The notes: generated by a model not told the origin, from the letters alone. A stretch of 64,000 nt of DNA from Nocardiopsis alborubida (GCF_012396365.1 NZ_JAAXPG010000031.1:1-64000); one strand, 5' to 3'. Numbered from the stretch's first letter, positions 1 through 9,081 are shown. Translations and numbers: made by a program.

Positions 1-70
1 ACCCGGTCGTTAAGTCTCTTTGCGCTGATGGTACTGCCCTGTGGTGGGGTGGGAGAGTAGGTCGCTGCCA
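1..70 (+). rRNA. rrf: 5S ribosomal RNA, 3' end (partial)
   Basis: The first bases match the 3' half of an actinobacterial 5S rRNA: the loop E/helix IV region with GATGGTACTGC, then GTGGGAGAGTAGGTCGCTGCC, which is the normal 3' strand. The 5' half, and presumably the 16S and 23S genes, lie before the window. A T-rich terminator region follows directly. Confidence 0.9.
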
Positions 71-79
71 CGGTTTTTC

Positions 80-190
80 TTGAGGGGGGAGGGGTTGCCT
101 TGCGGGGCGGCTTCTCCCCTCTTTTTTTGTTGTGGGGGTGGTGGGGTTGTCTTGTCGGGCGGCTCTGTCTCCTCTTTTTTTGTGTGGGTG
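80..190 (+). terminator. rRNA operon terminator region with a duplicated T7 unit
   Basis: Downstream of the 5S rRNA an imperfect unit beginning GGGGTTGYCTTG occurs at 91 and again at 143. Each copy ends in CTC followed by seven T residues (122-128 and 175-181). The G-rich left arm and C-rich right arm of copy 1 can form an imperfect stem before the T run. I read this as the rRNA terminator, locally duplicated with a period of about 52 bases. The 130 bases after it hold no other clear feature. Confidence 0.6.
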
Positions 191-327
191 TTTGTGCGTT
201 TGTGAACGCGGGGGGCGGGGCGTGGTGTGTTCTGCGGACGACCCGCGTTCCACCCCTGGGGCGCATGACCGTCCCGCTCACGCAGGCCACTGTCCGTTTC
301 TGTTCTCGCCGGTGGGACAATTCCCGA

Positions 328-966
328 ATGACGAAGACAATCCCCGCCGAGCTCCTGGCCGCCGCGGAGGCCGCGAAGGGCTTCATGCCCACGGACGAGG
401 GCACCGCCCTCTTCGAGGCCGCTGTCGACTACGCCCAGGTCGGACCGATCGTGGAGATCGGTACCTACTGCGGCAAGTCCACGATCTTCCTCGGCGCGGC
501 CGCCCGCGCCACGGGCGCCAAGGTCCTCACGATCGACCACCACCGGGGCTCGGAGGAGCACCAGGAGGGCTGGGAGTACCACGACGCGTCCCTGGTGGAC
601 GAGGCGACGGGCAGGTTCGACACCCTTCCGCACTTCCGGCGCACGATCACCGAAGCGGGCCTGGCCGATGAGATCATCGCGCTCGTCGGCCGGTCCGCCG
701 ATGTCGCCGCTGTCTGGGGCACCCCGCTCGGCATGGTCTTCATCGACGGCGGTCACAGCGAGGAGGCCGCCCAGAACGACTACTCTGGCTGGAGCCCCCA
801 CATCGCCTCCGGCGGAGCCCTCGTCATCCACGACGTGTTCCCCAACCCCGAGGACGGCGGCCGACCGCCCTACAACATCTACCGGAAGGCACTCGACTCG
901 GGGGAGTTCAAGGAGACGCGTGTGGTGGGATCCCTGCGCGTGCTCGAACGAACCGGGGGAAGGTGA
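328..966 (+). CDS. class I SAM-dependent methyltransferase
   Basis: This 212-residue protein has the class I methyltransferase fold. The glycine-rich SAM loop IVEIGTYCGKS is at about residues 41-51, an acidic strand end LTIDHH at about 67-72, and a late motif VFIDGGHS at about 137-144. The cysteine in the SAM loop and the HHRG segment recall the Methyltransf_24 and cephalosporin-hydroxylase-like group, whose substrates are varied. I chose ATG 328 because the longer reading frame back to 100 runs through the T-rich rRNA terminator and gives an implausible hydrophobic tail. It stands alone between the rRNA operon and the PBP gene. The substrate is unknown. Confidence 0.8.
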   Translation: MTKTIPAELLAAAEAAKGFMPTDEGTALFEAAVDYAQVGPIVEIGTYCGKSTIFLGAAARATGAKVLTIDHHRGSEEHQEGWEYHDASLVDEATGRFDTLPHFRRTITEAGLADEIIALVGRSADVAAVWGTPLGMVFIDGGHSEEAAQNDYSGWSPHIASGGALVIHDVFPNPEDGGRPPYNIYRKALDSGEFKETRVVGSLRVLERTGGR

Positions 967-1181
967 GCGGGCTAACAGTCTTTCCGATGCACAGCTGCCA
1001 AGGGCAACCCTTGGGTAAGAAGTGACAGTACGCTTACCTGCTCGGACTTGACATGGTTACGGGCGGGTATCGTGGCTTGGAGGGCTGAGCGATGGCGGCG
1101 TTATTCCCCGAATTACCGCTTCGGTCCTGACTCGAACTGAACGATCCGGGGCACCTGCGCGTCAAACATGAGGACGGCACG

Positions 1182-4100
1182 GTGCCGGACGTGATTTGCC
1201 ATGGGGGCGGGGAACTGAGCGAGAGCACACACGGCGAAAGCGGGGCGGATGGACAGCGTCCCGGGAAGGACACGCCGGACACCAGGAACACCTCTGCCGA
1301 AGAGCTGTCCGACAAGCACACTCCCGAGGGTGGAATACCCACCACCGAGGGAAACCAATCCACTCATGACGCTCCTGGAGGAGAAGAAGGCGTAGGAGAA
1401 CAGCCTGAACCGGAGTTCATCAGCCCGGTCACCTTCAAGACCAGCGGTACCTTCCTTCGCGACAAGGTCGCCCGCAACCTCGCGGAACAGGGCTTCGGTC
1501 CCGATGACACGAGCGGCGACGCCGCGGAGGAGACCTCCGGCGTTCCCGCTGACACGTACGGCACCGATGCCACTGACGCCTCCCCGGAAGCCGGCTCCCC
1601 CGCCTCAGCCGGCAGTACGGGCACGGAGGAGCCGGACACGTCCCAGGACGGCGTCCGCGGGCACGGTCAGCCCCCCCCGGCCGACCGGTCCTCCGCAGTC
1701 GGCGACACGTCCGTCGACCAGGACGGTACGGCCGGTACCGGCGAGCCCCCAACGCCGGCGCCCGACCAGACCGAGCCCATCTCGCTCGACTCCGTCCGAG
1801 CCGCCGCCTCGGCCGCGGAGGCACCCGGCGACGCCTCCGAGAACGCCGGTACCGCGGAGGACGGGACGGACCTCTGGAGCCCGCGCGGGCAGGAGGACAC
1901 GGGAGCCCCCAAGAGCCCCGTGGCCGGAACCGTGACCGACGTCCAGGACTTCGAGGACGGGTCCACCGGGCGCGATGAGTCCGCCGCGTCCGCTGTGCCC
2001 GCCGCGCCGGATGCCGTCGCCCCGGACCGCGACGGAGAGCAGAGGATCGACGAGTCCTCCGCGGCCGAGACCGCGTCCCTGTGGCCTGAGCCGCGCCGCC
2101 TCTCGTCCTACATGTCCGAGTCGCCCTCCGACGCACAGGGTGATCGGGGCGCCGCCCCCGGTTCCACGGCGGCCGGTGCCGCAGGAGCGGCCGCGGCTGG
2201 CGCCTACTCCGGGGCACACGGCGACCCCACCGGCTCCAGTAACTCCGGCGGCCCCAGTGGTCCCACCGGCCCCGGCGGCCCCAAGGGACCGGCCGGTCCC
2301 GGCGGCACCGGTCCCGGCGGGCCCAAGGGGCCGGGCGACCCCAAGGCGCGGGACGGAAAGAAGAAGGGTGCGGGCCAGAAGGCGAAGAAGCCCCTCTGGT
2401 GGAGGATCCTCCGGGTCTTCCTCATCGTCACCGGCGTGTTCTTCATCGCCGGGTGCGGTGTCTTCGCCTTCTTCTACACCACCGTCGAGGTCCCGGACGC
2501 GGCCAAGGCCGACGTCCTGGAGGAGGGTTCGACCTTCTACTTCGCCGACGGCGAGACCGAGTTCGCCTACCGGGGCACCCACCGGGAGATCCTGTCCTAC
2601 GACGAGATGACCGCGGGTGGTGAACACGTCGTCGAGGCGGTCATCTCCGCGGAGGACCGCGGCTTCTGGACCGAGCCCGGCGTGTCCGTGAGCGGTACCG
2701 CACGCGGGGTCTGGTCCACCGTCACCGGACAGCAGGTCCAGGGCGGCTCCACCATCACCCAGCAGATGGTCCGCAACTACTACGAGGGCATCACCCGGGA
2801 CGTGTCCATCACCCGCAAGGTGCGGGAGATCATCATCGCCCTCAAGGTCGACCGGGGCGAGACGAAGGAGTGGGTGATGGAGCAGTACCTCAACACCATC
2901 TACTTCGGTCGCAACGCCTACGGAGTCCAGGCCGCCTCGCAGGCGTACTACCACAAGGACGTCCAGGAGCTGGAGCCCGCCGAGGCCGCCTTCCTGGCCG
3001 CCGCCATCCAGCAGCCCACCCCCTTCGGTGAGGCCGACGTGGAGACCACTCCCGGAATGGAGCGGCGCTGGGAGTACGTCGTCGAGGGCATGGTCACCAC
3101 GGGAGCCATCACCCAGGCCGAGGCCGACGAGATGGAGTTCCCGGCGCCCGAGCCCGAACGGCCCACTGAGGGCACGGACCTGAGCGGTTACAAGGGCTAC
3201 ATGCTCCAGGAGGCCATGAACGAGCTGGAGCGGCTCGGCTTCACCGAGGACCAGATCAACCGCCAGGGCTACAGGATCGTCACCACGTTCGACCAGGGCA
3301 TGATGGACGCCGCCTACGCGGCGGTGGAGGAGATGGTCCCGCCGGAGAACCGGCCCGAGGGCGTCAACGTCGGCCTGACCACCATCGACCCGGAGACGGG
3401 CGAGGTCCTGGCCTTCTACGGCGGCCACGACTACTGGGAGAACCAGTACGACAGCTCCTTCCTCGGCGCGGCGCAGACCGGTTCGGCCTTCAAGCCCTAT
3501 GTGCTCGCCACCGCCCTGGAACAGGGTTACAGCCTCAACTCCACCGTGGACGGGCGCGGTCCGCGCACCATCGCGGGCTCGCGCATCCAGAACGCGGGCA
3601 ACTCGCCGGGCGGCGTCATGACGCTCACCCAGGCCACCCAGGTCTCCAACAACCTCGGCTTCATCGAGCTGGCCCAGGAGGTCGGTTTCGAGAGCGTCCG
3701 CGACACCGTCTACGCCGCGGGGTGGCCCGAGGGGAGCGTCCCCGACAGCCAGCTGGTGCCGGTCATGCCGCTGGGCGCCTCCAGCGCCCGCACGGTCGAC
3801 CAGGCCAGCGGGTACGCCACCTTCGCCAACGGCGGCGTGCACGTCGAGGCGCACGTGGTCAGGGAGATCGTCGACTCCGAGGGCGAGAACGTGCGCCCGG
3901 AGGTGGAGAGCAACAGGGCTCTGGAGGAGGAGACCGCGGCAGACGTCACCCACGCCCTCCAGCAGGTGGTCAACGGCGGTACCGGTACCGCGGCGCGGCT
4001 GCCGAACCACCCCACCGCGGGCAAGACCGGTACCACCGACGGCAGTGTCGCCGCATGGTTCGTCGGTTACACCCCGCAGCTGTCCACGGCGGTGGGGATC

Positions 4101-4520
4101 TACAGCGGCAACAACGAGAGCTTCAGCATCCCGGGATACGGCAGTCTCTCGGGCGGTACGCTCCCCGCGTCGCTGTGGAACCGGTACATGAGCAACGCGA
4201 TGGAGGGTTACGAGCCCGGCTCGTTCCCGAACCCGGCCTTCAGCGGCACCGCCGAGAACTGGGCCCCGGACGTGTCCACCGAGCAGCCCGAGCAGCCGCA
4301 GCAGCCGGAGGCTCCCGTGGAGCCGGAGACGCCCACCGAGCCGGAGGCGCCGACCACGCCGGAGGTGCCCACCACGCCGGAGACGCCCACCACGCCGGAG
4401 TGGCCGGAGTTCCCCGGCCCCGGGACCGAGCCGGGTACCGGTGAGGGCGGCGGTGGAGAGGAGGGCGGCGGCGGTGACGGCGGCGAGAGCCCGCCGGCCA
4501 GACGCGACGACCTCTGGTGA
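1182..4520 (+). CDS. class A penicillin-binding protein (bifunctional transglycosylase/transpeptidase)
   Basis: This 1112-residue protein polymerises and cross-links peptidoglycan at the outer face of the membrane. Residues 1 to about 400 form a long acidic Ser/Thr/Pro-rich cytoplasmic tail ending in a collagen-like Gly-Pro stretch (about 350-390). One membrane segment follows at about 404-432. The GT51 glycosyltransferase domain has EAVISAEDRGFW and GGSTITQQ. The transpeptidase domain has SxxK (GSAFKP, Ser near 767), SxN as SNN, and KTG in AGKTGTTDG. The C-terminus is a repetitive Pro/Thr/Glu tail, then Gly-rich. The GTG start at 1182 has a weak AGGA upstream; the exact N-terminus is uncertain. 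Family assignment is firm. Confidence 0.93.
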   Translation: MPDVICHGGGELSESTHGESGADGQRPGKDTPDTRNTSAEELSDKHTPEGGIPTTEGNQSTHDAPGGEEGVGEQPEPEFISPVTFKTSGTFLRDKVARNLAEQGFGPDDTSGDAAEETSGVPADTYGTDATDASPEAGSPASAGSTGTEEPDTSQDGVRGHGQPPPADRSSAVGDTSVDQDGTAGTGEPPTPAPDQTEPISLDSVRAAASAAEAPGDASENAGTAEDGTDLWSPRGQEDTGAPKSPVAGTVTDVQDFEDGSTGRDESAASAVPAAPDAVAPDRDGEQRIDESSAAETASLWPEPRRLSSYMSESPSDAQGDRGAAPGSTAAGAAGAAAAGAYSGAHGDPTGSSNSGGPSGPTGPGGPKGPAGPGGTGPGGPKGPGDPKARDGKKKGAGQKAKKPLWWRILRVFLIVTGVFFIAGCGVFAFFYTTVEVPDAAKADVLEEGSTFYFADGETEFAYRGTHREILSYDEMTAGGEHVVEAVISAEDRGFWTEPGVSVSGTARGVWSTVTGQQVQGGSTITQQMVRNYYEGITRDVSITRKVREIIIALKVDRGETKEWVMEQYLNTIYFGRNAYGVQAASQAYYHKDVQELEPAEAAFLAAAIQQPTPFGEADVETTPGMERRWEYVVEGMVTTGAITQAEADEMEFPAPEPERPTEGTDLSGYKGYMLQEAMNELERLGFTEDQINRQGYRIVTTFDQGMMDAAYAAVEEMVPPENRPEGVNVGLTTIDPETGEVLAFYGGHDYWENQYDSSFLGAAQTGSAFKPYVLATALEQGYSLNSTVDGRGPRTIAGSRIQNAGNSPGGVMTLTQATQVSNNLGFIELAQEVGFESVRDTVYAAGWPEGSVPDSQLVPVMPLGASSARTVDQASGYATFANGGVHVEAHVVREIVDSEGENVRPEVESNRALEEETAADVTHALQQVVNGGTGTAARLPNHPTAGKTGTTDGSVAAWFVGYTPQLSTAVGIYSGNNESFSIPGYGSLSGGTLPASLWNRYMSNAMEGYEPGSFPNPAFSGTAENWAPDVSTEQPEQPQQPEAPVEPETPTEPEAPTTPEVPTTPETPTTPEWPEFPGPGTEPGTGEGGGGEEGGGGDGGESPPARRDDLW

Positions 4521-4553
4521 CGGCCGGGTCCGGTGGTGACCGGAGCCGGTGAG

Positions 4554-4597
4554 AACGGGGAGGGCCCGGCGGTGCGCACCGCCGGGCCCTCCCCGTT
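4554..4597. terminator. bidirectional terminator between convergent genes
   Basis: A perfect 22-base inverted repeat without loop (arm AACGGGGAGGGCCCGGCGGT and onward), centred at 4575/4576, lies between the stop codons of the PBP gene and the facing toroid-protein gene. Its position suits both strands. Confidence 0.85.
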
Positions 4598-4626
4598 GTG
4601 TCGGGTCTCCCGTGTTCCGTCGCGGC

Positions 4627-5715
4627 CTAGCCGACGGGGTCCCCGTCCCAGGTGTGCAGGAAGACCCGTGAGCCCGGCGTGGTCCCGGTGAGCGCGTCCA
4701 CCGCCAGGATCACGGCGGCCGACGTCCACGTGCTGCGTTCCACCGGCCAGCGCACCTGCTCGGCGAACTGGTAGCCCGTCCAGTACACGCCGTCGTCGGC
4801 GTCGCGCAGGTGCTGCACGTCCCGTAGGAGGCGCACACCCGCGTCCACGTCGCCGACGGCGGCCAGGGCAAGCACCAGCTCGGAGGACTCCGCCGCGGTC
4901 ACCCACGGCTGGTCGCTCACGCAGCGCACGCCCAGCCCGGGCACCACGAAGCGGTCCCAGCGCGCGGCGATCCGCTCCTTGGCGGCGGTGCCGCGCACGG
5001 CGCCGCCCAGGACGGGGTAGAACCAGTCCATCGAGAAGCGGCCGCGGTCCGCGAACAGGTCCTCGTGCTCGTTGATGAGCACCGCGAGACGGTCGGCGGC
5101 GGCCGTCCACGCGGGACGGGAGCGGCCCAGGCGCGCGGCCAGGGCGGCGCCGCAGCGCAGCGCGTGGTGCACGCTCGCGCACACCGTCAGCAGCGCGTGG
5201 TCGCCGGGGGCGCCGTTCTCCGAGCGGGCCCACAGGATCTCCCCGTGCTCGCCGCGCAGCGCCAGGACGAACTCCAGGCCCTCCTCGACCACCGGCCACA
5301 TCCGCTCGGCGAACGCGGTGTCCCCGGTGGCGAGCAGGTGGTGGAGCAGGCCCACCGCCGGGTAGGCGGCGTGGTTGGCCTCGCGCAGCCGCGTCACCGG
5401 GACGCCCTGGCGGAACTTGGCGGGCCACCCGCCCTCGGGCGCGCGGCTGTCGGCCAGCCACAGGTAGGCGCGCCGGGCCGCCTCGGCGTGTCCGGGCGAG
5501 CCGAGGCCGGTCACGGTCAGGGCCATGGCGCACTCCACGTGGTCCCACACGTCGGTGTGCCCGCCGGGGAACCACGGGATGGCCCCGCTGTCCTCCTGGC
5601 AGCGCACGAGGTAGGAGGCCGAGCGGTGCAGCTGTTCGGCGTCGAGCACGCCGGGCAGGCTCAGGGCGGCGGCGCGCGGCGGCGTTCCGGCCGTGGGCGT
5701 GGGGGCGACGGACAT
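4627..5715 (-). CDS. prenyltransferase-like alpha/alpha-toroid protein
   Basis: This 362-residue protein has the repeated helical pattern of the prenyltransferase/squalene-hopene-cyclase toroid superfamily, with aromatic-rich blocks such as AIPWFPGGHTDVWDHVE near the N-terminus and QPWVTAAES later. I see no DxDD cyclase motif, so a cyclase role is not supported. The ATG at 5715 overlaps the upstream methyltransferase stop as TGATG, implying translational coupling. It is the last gene of a three-gene operon with a methyltransferase and a glycosyltransferase. From memory this trio is recurrent in actinobacteria, so a shared pathway (lipid or glycan) is likely, but the substrate is unknown. An alternative is a glycosidase-like toroid. 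Confidence 0.75.
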   Translation of the reverse strand: MSVAPTPTAGTPPRAAALSLPGVLDAEQLHRSASYLVRCQEDSGAIPWFPGGHTDVWDHVECAMALTVTGLGSPGHAEAARRAYLWLADSRAPEGGWPAKFRQGVPVTRLREANHAAYPAVGLLHHLLATGDTAFAERMWPVVEEGLEFVLALRGEHGEILWARSENGAPGDHALLTVCASVHHALRCGAALAARLGRSRPAWTAAADRLAVLINEHEDLFADRGRFSMDWFYPVLGGAVRGTAAKERIAARWDRFVVPGLGVRCVSDQPWVTAAESSELVLALAAVGDVDAGVRLLRDVQHLRDADDGVYWTGYQFAEQVRWPVERSTWTSAAVILAVDALTGTTPGSRVFLHTWDGDPVG

Positions 5716-6434
5716 CAGGCGGCGTGCGGTTTGCGCACGTACACGACCACGCTCTTGCCGATGACCGGGTTGAGCAGGCGCTCGGCCACGCGGGTCACCG
5801 CGGGTGCCTTGAGCATGTCCCACACCAGCATGTCGTGGTAGGCCTTGGCGAGCGGGTGGTCGTTCCGGTCGGTGCCCACCGCGCACTTGATCCACCAGTA
5901 GGGCGCGTGCAGGGCGTGCGCGTGGTGGTGCGGGCCGATCTCGAAGCCGGTGGCCTTGAGCTTGGCCTCCAGTTCGGCGCGCGTGTAGATGCGGATGTGC
6001 CCGCCCTCGTTGGTGTGGTACTCCTCCGACAGGGCCCAGCACAGGCGCTCGGGAAGGAAGCTCGGCACGGTCACCGCGGCGATGCCGCCGGGCCGCAGCA
6101 CCCGGAACAGCTCCGCCATCGCGGCGGTGTCGTGCGGGACGTGCTCGAAGATCTCGGCCGCGACCACCCGGTCGAAGCTGGCGTCGTCGAAGGGCATGTC
6201 CAGGGCGTCGCCCTTGACGGTCTCGGCCCTGGCCTCCTCGGGAGCCTCGCCCTCGTGGCGCATCGCGGCGAACATGGTCTCGACCTCGGCGAGGTCGGCG
6301 ACGTTCTGGTCGAAGGCCACGATGTCGGCGCCGCGTCGGTAGACCTCGAAGGCGTGGCGGCCGCCGCCGCAGCCCAGGTCGAGCACGCGGTCGCCCGGGC
6401 CGACGGGGAACAGGTTGAAGTCGACGGTGATCAG
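5715..6434 (-). CDS. class I SAM methyltransferase, probable CTG start
   Basis: This protein of about 239 residues has the SAM motif VLDLGCGGGRHAFE, the strand-2 acidic end IVAFDQN, a motif IV region around SFDRVVAAEIFEH, and VLRPGGIAAVTVP. It belongs to the Methyltransf_11 type. The first usual start codon in frame is GTG 6386, inside the SAM motif, so the true start must be upstream. The frame stays open but has no ATG, GTG or TTG between 6387 and about 6510. CTG at 6434 is preceded by AGGGAG (6446-6441) at 6 bases, and it yields an N-terminus (ITVDFNLFP) like the MLTVDF... start I recall in Streptomyces homologues. The middle gene of the operon, it ends in a TGATG overlap with the next. 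Confidence 0.82.
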   Translation of the reverse strand: MITVDFNLFPVGPGDRVLDLGCGGGRHAFEVYRRGADIVAFDQNVADLAEVETMFAAMRHEGEAPEEARAETVKGDALDMPFDDASFDRVVAAEIFEHVPHDTAAMAELFRVLRPGGIAAVTVPSFLPERLCWALSEEYHTNEGGHIRIYTRAELEAKLKATGFEIGPHHHAHALHAPYWWIKCAVGTDRNDHPLAKAYHDMLVWDMLKAPAVTRVAERLLNPVIGKSVVVYVRKPHAA

Positions 6435-6541
6435 TGGAGGCTCCCTGGGGATCTGGCTCGGGGATCTGGGCTTTCGGCCCCGCGGCCGCGGGGCGGTGGG
6501 TCGTCGCGCGGCCCGCCGGGGTGCCGTGCGGCCCCGGTGTG

Positions 6542-7924
6542 TCAGGCGCCGTTCGCGCGGGCCCGCTCGGGTGCGGGCTCAGCGGGTGCGGGGCGCGCGT
6601 CTCCGTCGGCGGGGCGGTTGCCGCCGTCGGCGGGGCGGTCCCCCCTCACGGCGTCGATGGTGGAGGCGTAGCGGCGCGCGGTCAGCTCGGCGACGGCCCT
6701 CCAGGTGAAGCGCTCCTGGACCCGCCGCCAGGCGGCGGCGCCCATGCGCTCGCGTTCGACGTCGTCGTCGAGCAGGGCGGCGAGCGCGTCGGCGAGCACC
6801 TCGGGGTCGCCCGGGGGCACCAGGCGCCCGGCGTCCCCGTCGGTGCCCACGACCTCGGGCAGGGCCCCGGCGTGGCTGGCCACCAGTGGCGTGGCGCAGG
6901 CCATGGCCTCCACCGCGGGCAGGGAGAACCCCTCGTAGAAGGACGGGACGACCGCGACCTGCGCGCTGGCGACGAGTTCGGCCAGGGCGGTGTCGTCGAT
7001 GCCGCTGACGAACTCGACGCGGTCGCGCAGGCTCAGCTCGTCCACCAGCCGGTCGGTGGGGCCGCCGGGCTTGGGCCTGCTGACGACGGTCAGGGTGATG
7101 TCGCGTTCGGTGGCGAGCTTGGCCGCGGCGCGCAGCAGGACCGCCACGCCCTTGAGGGGGCTGTCGGCGCTGGCGGTGCACACGATGCGTCCCGGTACGC
7201 GCTCCAGCTCGGGGCGCGGGTGGAAGTGGCGGGTGTCCACACCCAGCGGGGTGACCTCCATGGCGGCGGGGGCGACGCCGAACTCGCGGGCGATGTCGTC
7301 GGCGGAGGACTGGGAGGGCACCAGGATCGGGTCGAGCCTGCGGGCGACCCTGGCCTGCATGCCCACGAACCCGTACCAGCGGCGCTTGGTGAGTTTCTGT
7401 AGCCCCCGGGCCTCGGCCAGTTCGATCCTGCGGTCCACGCTGATGGGGTGGTGGATGGTGGTGACCAGCGGCAGCCCGGCGGACCTGATGCCGAGCAGTC
7501 CCCAGCCCAGCGTCTGGTTGTCGTGGACGACGTCGAAGTCGTCCAGGCGGCGGCGCAGTTCGCGGTTGGCGCGCAGGGAGAAGGTGAGGGGCTCGGGGAA
7601 CCCGGCGGTCCACATGGTGGCGACCTCAAGGGCGTCGATCCAGTCGCGCCACTCGCGCACGGGCGGGGCCTTGAAGGGGTGGGCGTCGTTGTACAGGTCC
7701 AGGGAGGGGACCTTCTCCAGGGTCACGCCCTCGTCCAGGACGGGGTAGGGCTGGCCGGAGAGGACGGTGACCTCGTGGCCCAGGGCGGCCAGCTCACGCG
7801 ACAGGTGGCGGACGTACACGCCCTGTCCGCCGACGTGCTGCTTGCTGCGGTAGGACAGCAGGGCGACGCGCAGGGGGCGCTCGGCACGGGGCCGTGGGCT
7901 CGGTGTGGTGCCCGACTGGGTCAA
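6542..7924 (-). CDS. GT4-family glycosyltransferase
   Basis: This 460-residue GT-B glycosyltransferase has an N-terminal acceptor domain with the glycine loop VGGQGVYVRHL (about residues 32-42) and a C-terminal Glycos_transf_1 domain. The latter carries PLGVDTRHF, VPSFYEGFSLPAVEAMACATP (the EX7E donor-sugar motif) and GRLVPPGDPE. The last 35 residues are a low-complexity Gly/Ala/Pro/Asp tail. A TTG start at 7924 is supported by GAGGTG five bases upstream. It is the first gene of the operon with the methyltransferase and toroid protein, about 107 bases before the next start. A retaining sugar transfer from a nucleotide sugar is expected; donor and acceptor are unknown. Confidence 0.88.
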   Translation of the reverse strand: MTQSGTTPSPRPRAERPLRVALLSYRSKQHVGGQGVYVRHLSRELAALGHEVTVLSGQPYPVLDEGVTLEKVPSLDLYNDAHPFKAPPVREWRDWIDALEVATMWTAGFPEPLTFSLRANRELRRRLDDFDVVHDNQTLGWGLLGIRSAGLPLVTTIHHPISVDRRIELAEARGLQKLTKRRWYGFVGMQARVARRLDPILVPSQSSADDIAREFGVAPAAMEVTPLGVDTRHFHPRPELERVPGRIVCTASADSPLKGVAVLLRAAAKLATERDITLTVVSRPKPGGPTDRLVDELSLRDRVEFVSGIDDTALAELVASAQVAVVPSFYEGFSLPAVEAMACATPLVASHAGALPEVVGTDGDAGRLVPPGDPEVLADALAALLDDDVERERMGAAAWRRVQERFTWRAVAELTARRYASTIDAVRGDRPADGGNRPADGDARPAPAEPAPERARANGA

Positions 7925-8058
7925 GAGTCCACCTCTTCGTTGGGTCGCGGGCCCGGTCGCCGTGGGCGCGGATGCCGTCGGCCGGTGACAGGCGCGCGCG
8001 TGCCTATGTTACTCGGCAGTTGTGTTCGGGTCGGCGTCGGGCCGGTTGGTAAGGGATC

Positions 8059-9081
8059 CTATGTCGGACGTCCCGCGGTGGCGCTCCAGCGGGGCACGTC
8101 GTCGCGTCCGGCGCGGCGGGCGAGGCCGCGTTCCTCCAGGAGCCGCAGGTGGGCGGCTGTCTCGGAGGCGGCCATGTGACGGGCCTGGACGCGCATGCGG
8201 TCCCAGGGGCGTTTCCAGGCGAGTCCGGAGGTGACCGCCCACAGCGTGGCGGGGCCGTCGTCGAGGAGGCGGACGATCTCGTCGAGCCGCTCCTCGTGGT
8301 GGGCCGTGATCTCCCGCGCACGTGCGGTGAGTCCGAGGAAGCGCGTCTCGTGCGAGGGCAGGCACTCCAGGCGGTCGGCTCCGGGGAGGCGGCCGACGTC
8401 GCGCTGGGAGGCGAGGAAGGACCCCAGCGGGTCTCCGTCCTCGGACAGCAGGGGGAACTGGCCCACGTGCGGGGTGATGCGGGGCAGGACGTGGTCCCCG
8501 GTGAAGAGCCTGCCGCCGTCGGCCAGGTGCAGGCACAGGTGGCCGGGGGTGTGCCCGGGGGTCCACACGGCGCGCAGGTCGCGGCCGGGCAGGTCGACCG
8601 CCTCGCCGTCGGACAGGGCCAGGTCGGGGAGCGCGGGGGCGCTGACCAGGTCGCGGTCCTCCCGCAGGGCCCGCACGTCCTCCTCGGGGAAGCCGGAGCG
8701 GCGCAGTTGGTCGGCGATCCCGGCCAGCCGGGTCCGCGGGGGGACGGCGCGCAGGCGCTCGATGACGGCGATGTCGGCCGGGTGCATGGCGATCCAGGCG
8801 TCGGAGGCCGCGCGCAGGCGGCCGGCCAGGCCCGAGTGGTCGGGGTGGAAGTGGGTGAGGACGGCGCCGCGGACCTGTTCCACGGTGTGCCCGGTCCGCT
8901 CGATGCCGCGGACGAGCGCGTCCCAGGCCTGGTCGTGGTCCCAGCCGGTGTCGACGAGGACGGGGCCGCCGTGGCCGGTGAGGACGTAGACGTAGGTGAA
9001 GCCGAGGGGGTTGCCGGGGATGGGCACCGGCAGGCTCCAGACTCCGTCGCCGAGGTCCTCTACGGGGGGTGTGTCGCGCAT
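8059..9081 (-). CDS. MBL-fold metallo-hydrolase
   Basis: This 340-residue metallo-beta-lactamase-fold hydrolase carries the metal motif THFHPDHSG (HxHxDH) at about residues 96-104, a second ligand block TPGHTPGHLCLHL, and the Asp ligand in LFTGDHVLP. The C-terminal 100 residues form a helical, winged-helix-like extension, as in LACTB2-type and other MBL hydrolases. The ATG at 9081 has GAGAGGT upstream. Its promoter region is shared with a divergent KstR-like TetR gene, and a strong inverted repeat lies 20 bases upstream of the start, so regulation by a TetR protein is likely. A thioesterase or lactonase role is possible; the substrate cannot be read from sequence. Confidence 0.85.
   Translation of the reverse strand: MRDTPPVEDLGDGVWSLPVPIPGNPLGFTYVYVLTGHGGPVLVDTGWDHDQAWDALVRGIERTGHTVEQVRGAVLTHFHPDHSGLAGRLRAASDAWIAMHPADIAVIERLRAVPPRTRLAGIADQLRRSGFPEEDVRALREDRDLVSAPALPDLALSDGEAVDLPGRDLRAVWTPGHTPGHLCLHLADGGRLFTGDHVLPRITPHVGQFPLLSEDGDPLGSFLASQRDVGRLPGADRLECLPSHETRFLGLTARAREITAHHEERLDEIVRLLDDGPATLWAVTSGLAWKRPWDRMRVQARHMAASETAAHLRLLEERGLARRAGRDDVPRWSATAGRPT

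Noticed and set aside
1048..1073. TTGACA plus TATCGT as a sigma-70 promoter of the PBP gene
   Set aside because: The -35 match is good but the spacer would be only 14 bases and no standard -10 follows at 16-18 bases.
1605..4010. 801-codon open frame opposite the PBP gene
   Set aside because: It is the antisense shadow of a high-G+C gene whose family motifs are clear on the plus strand; the translation is His/Asp/Gly/Leu-rich without domains.
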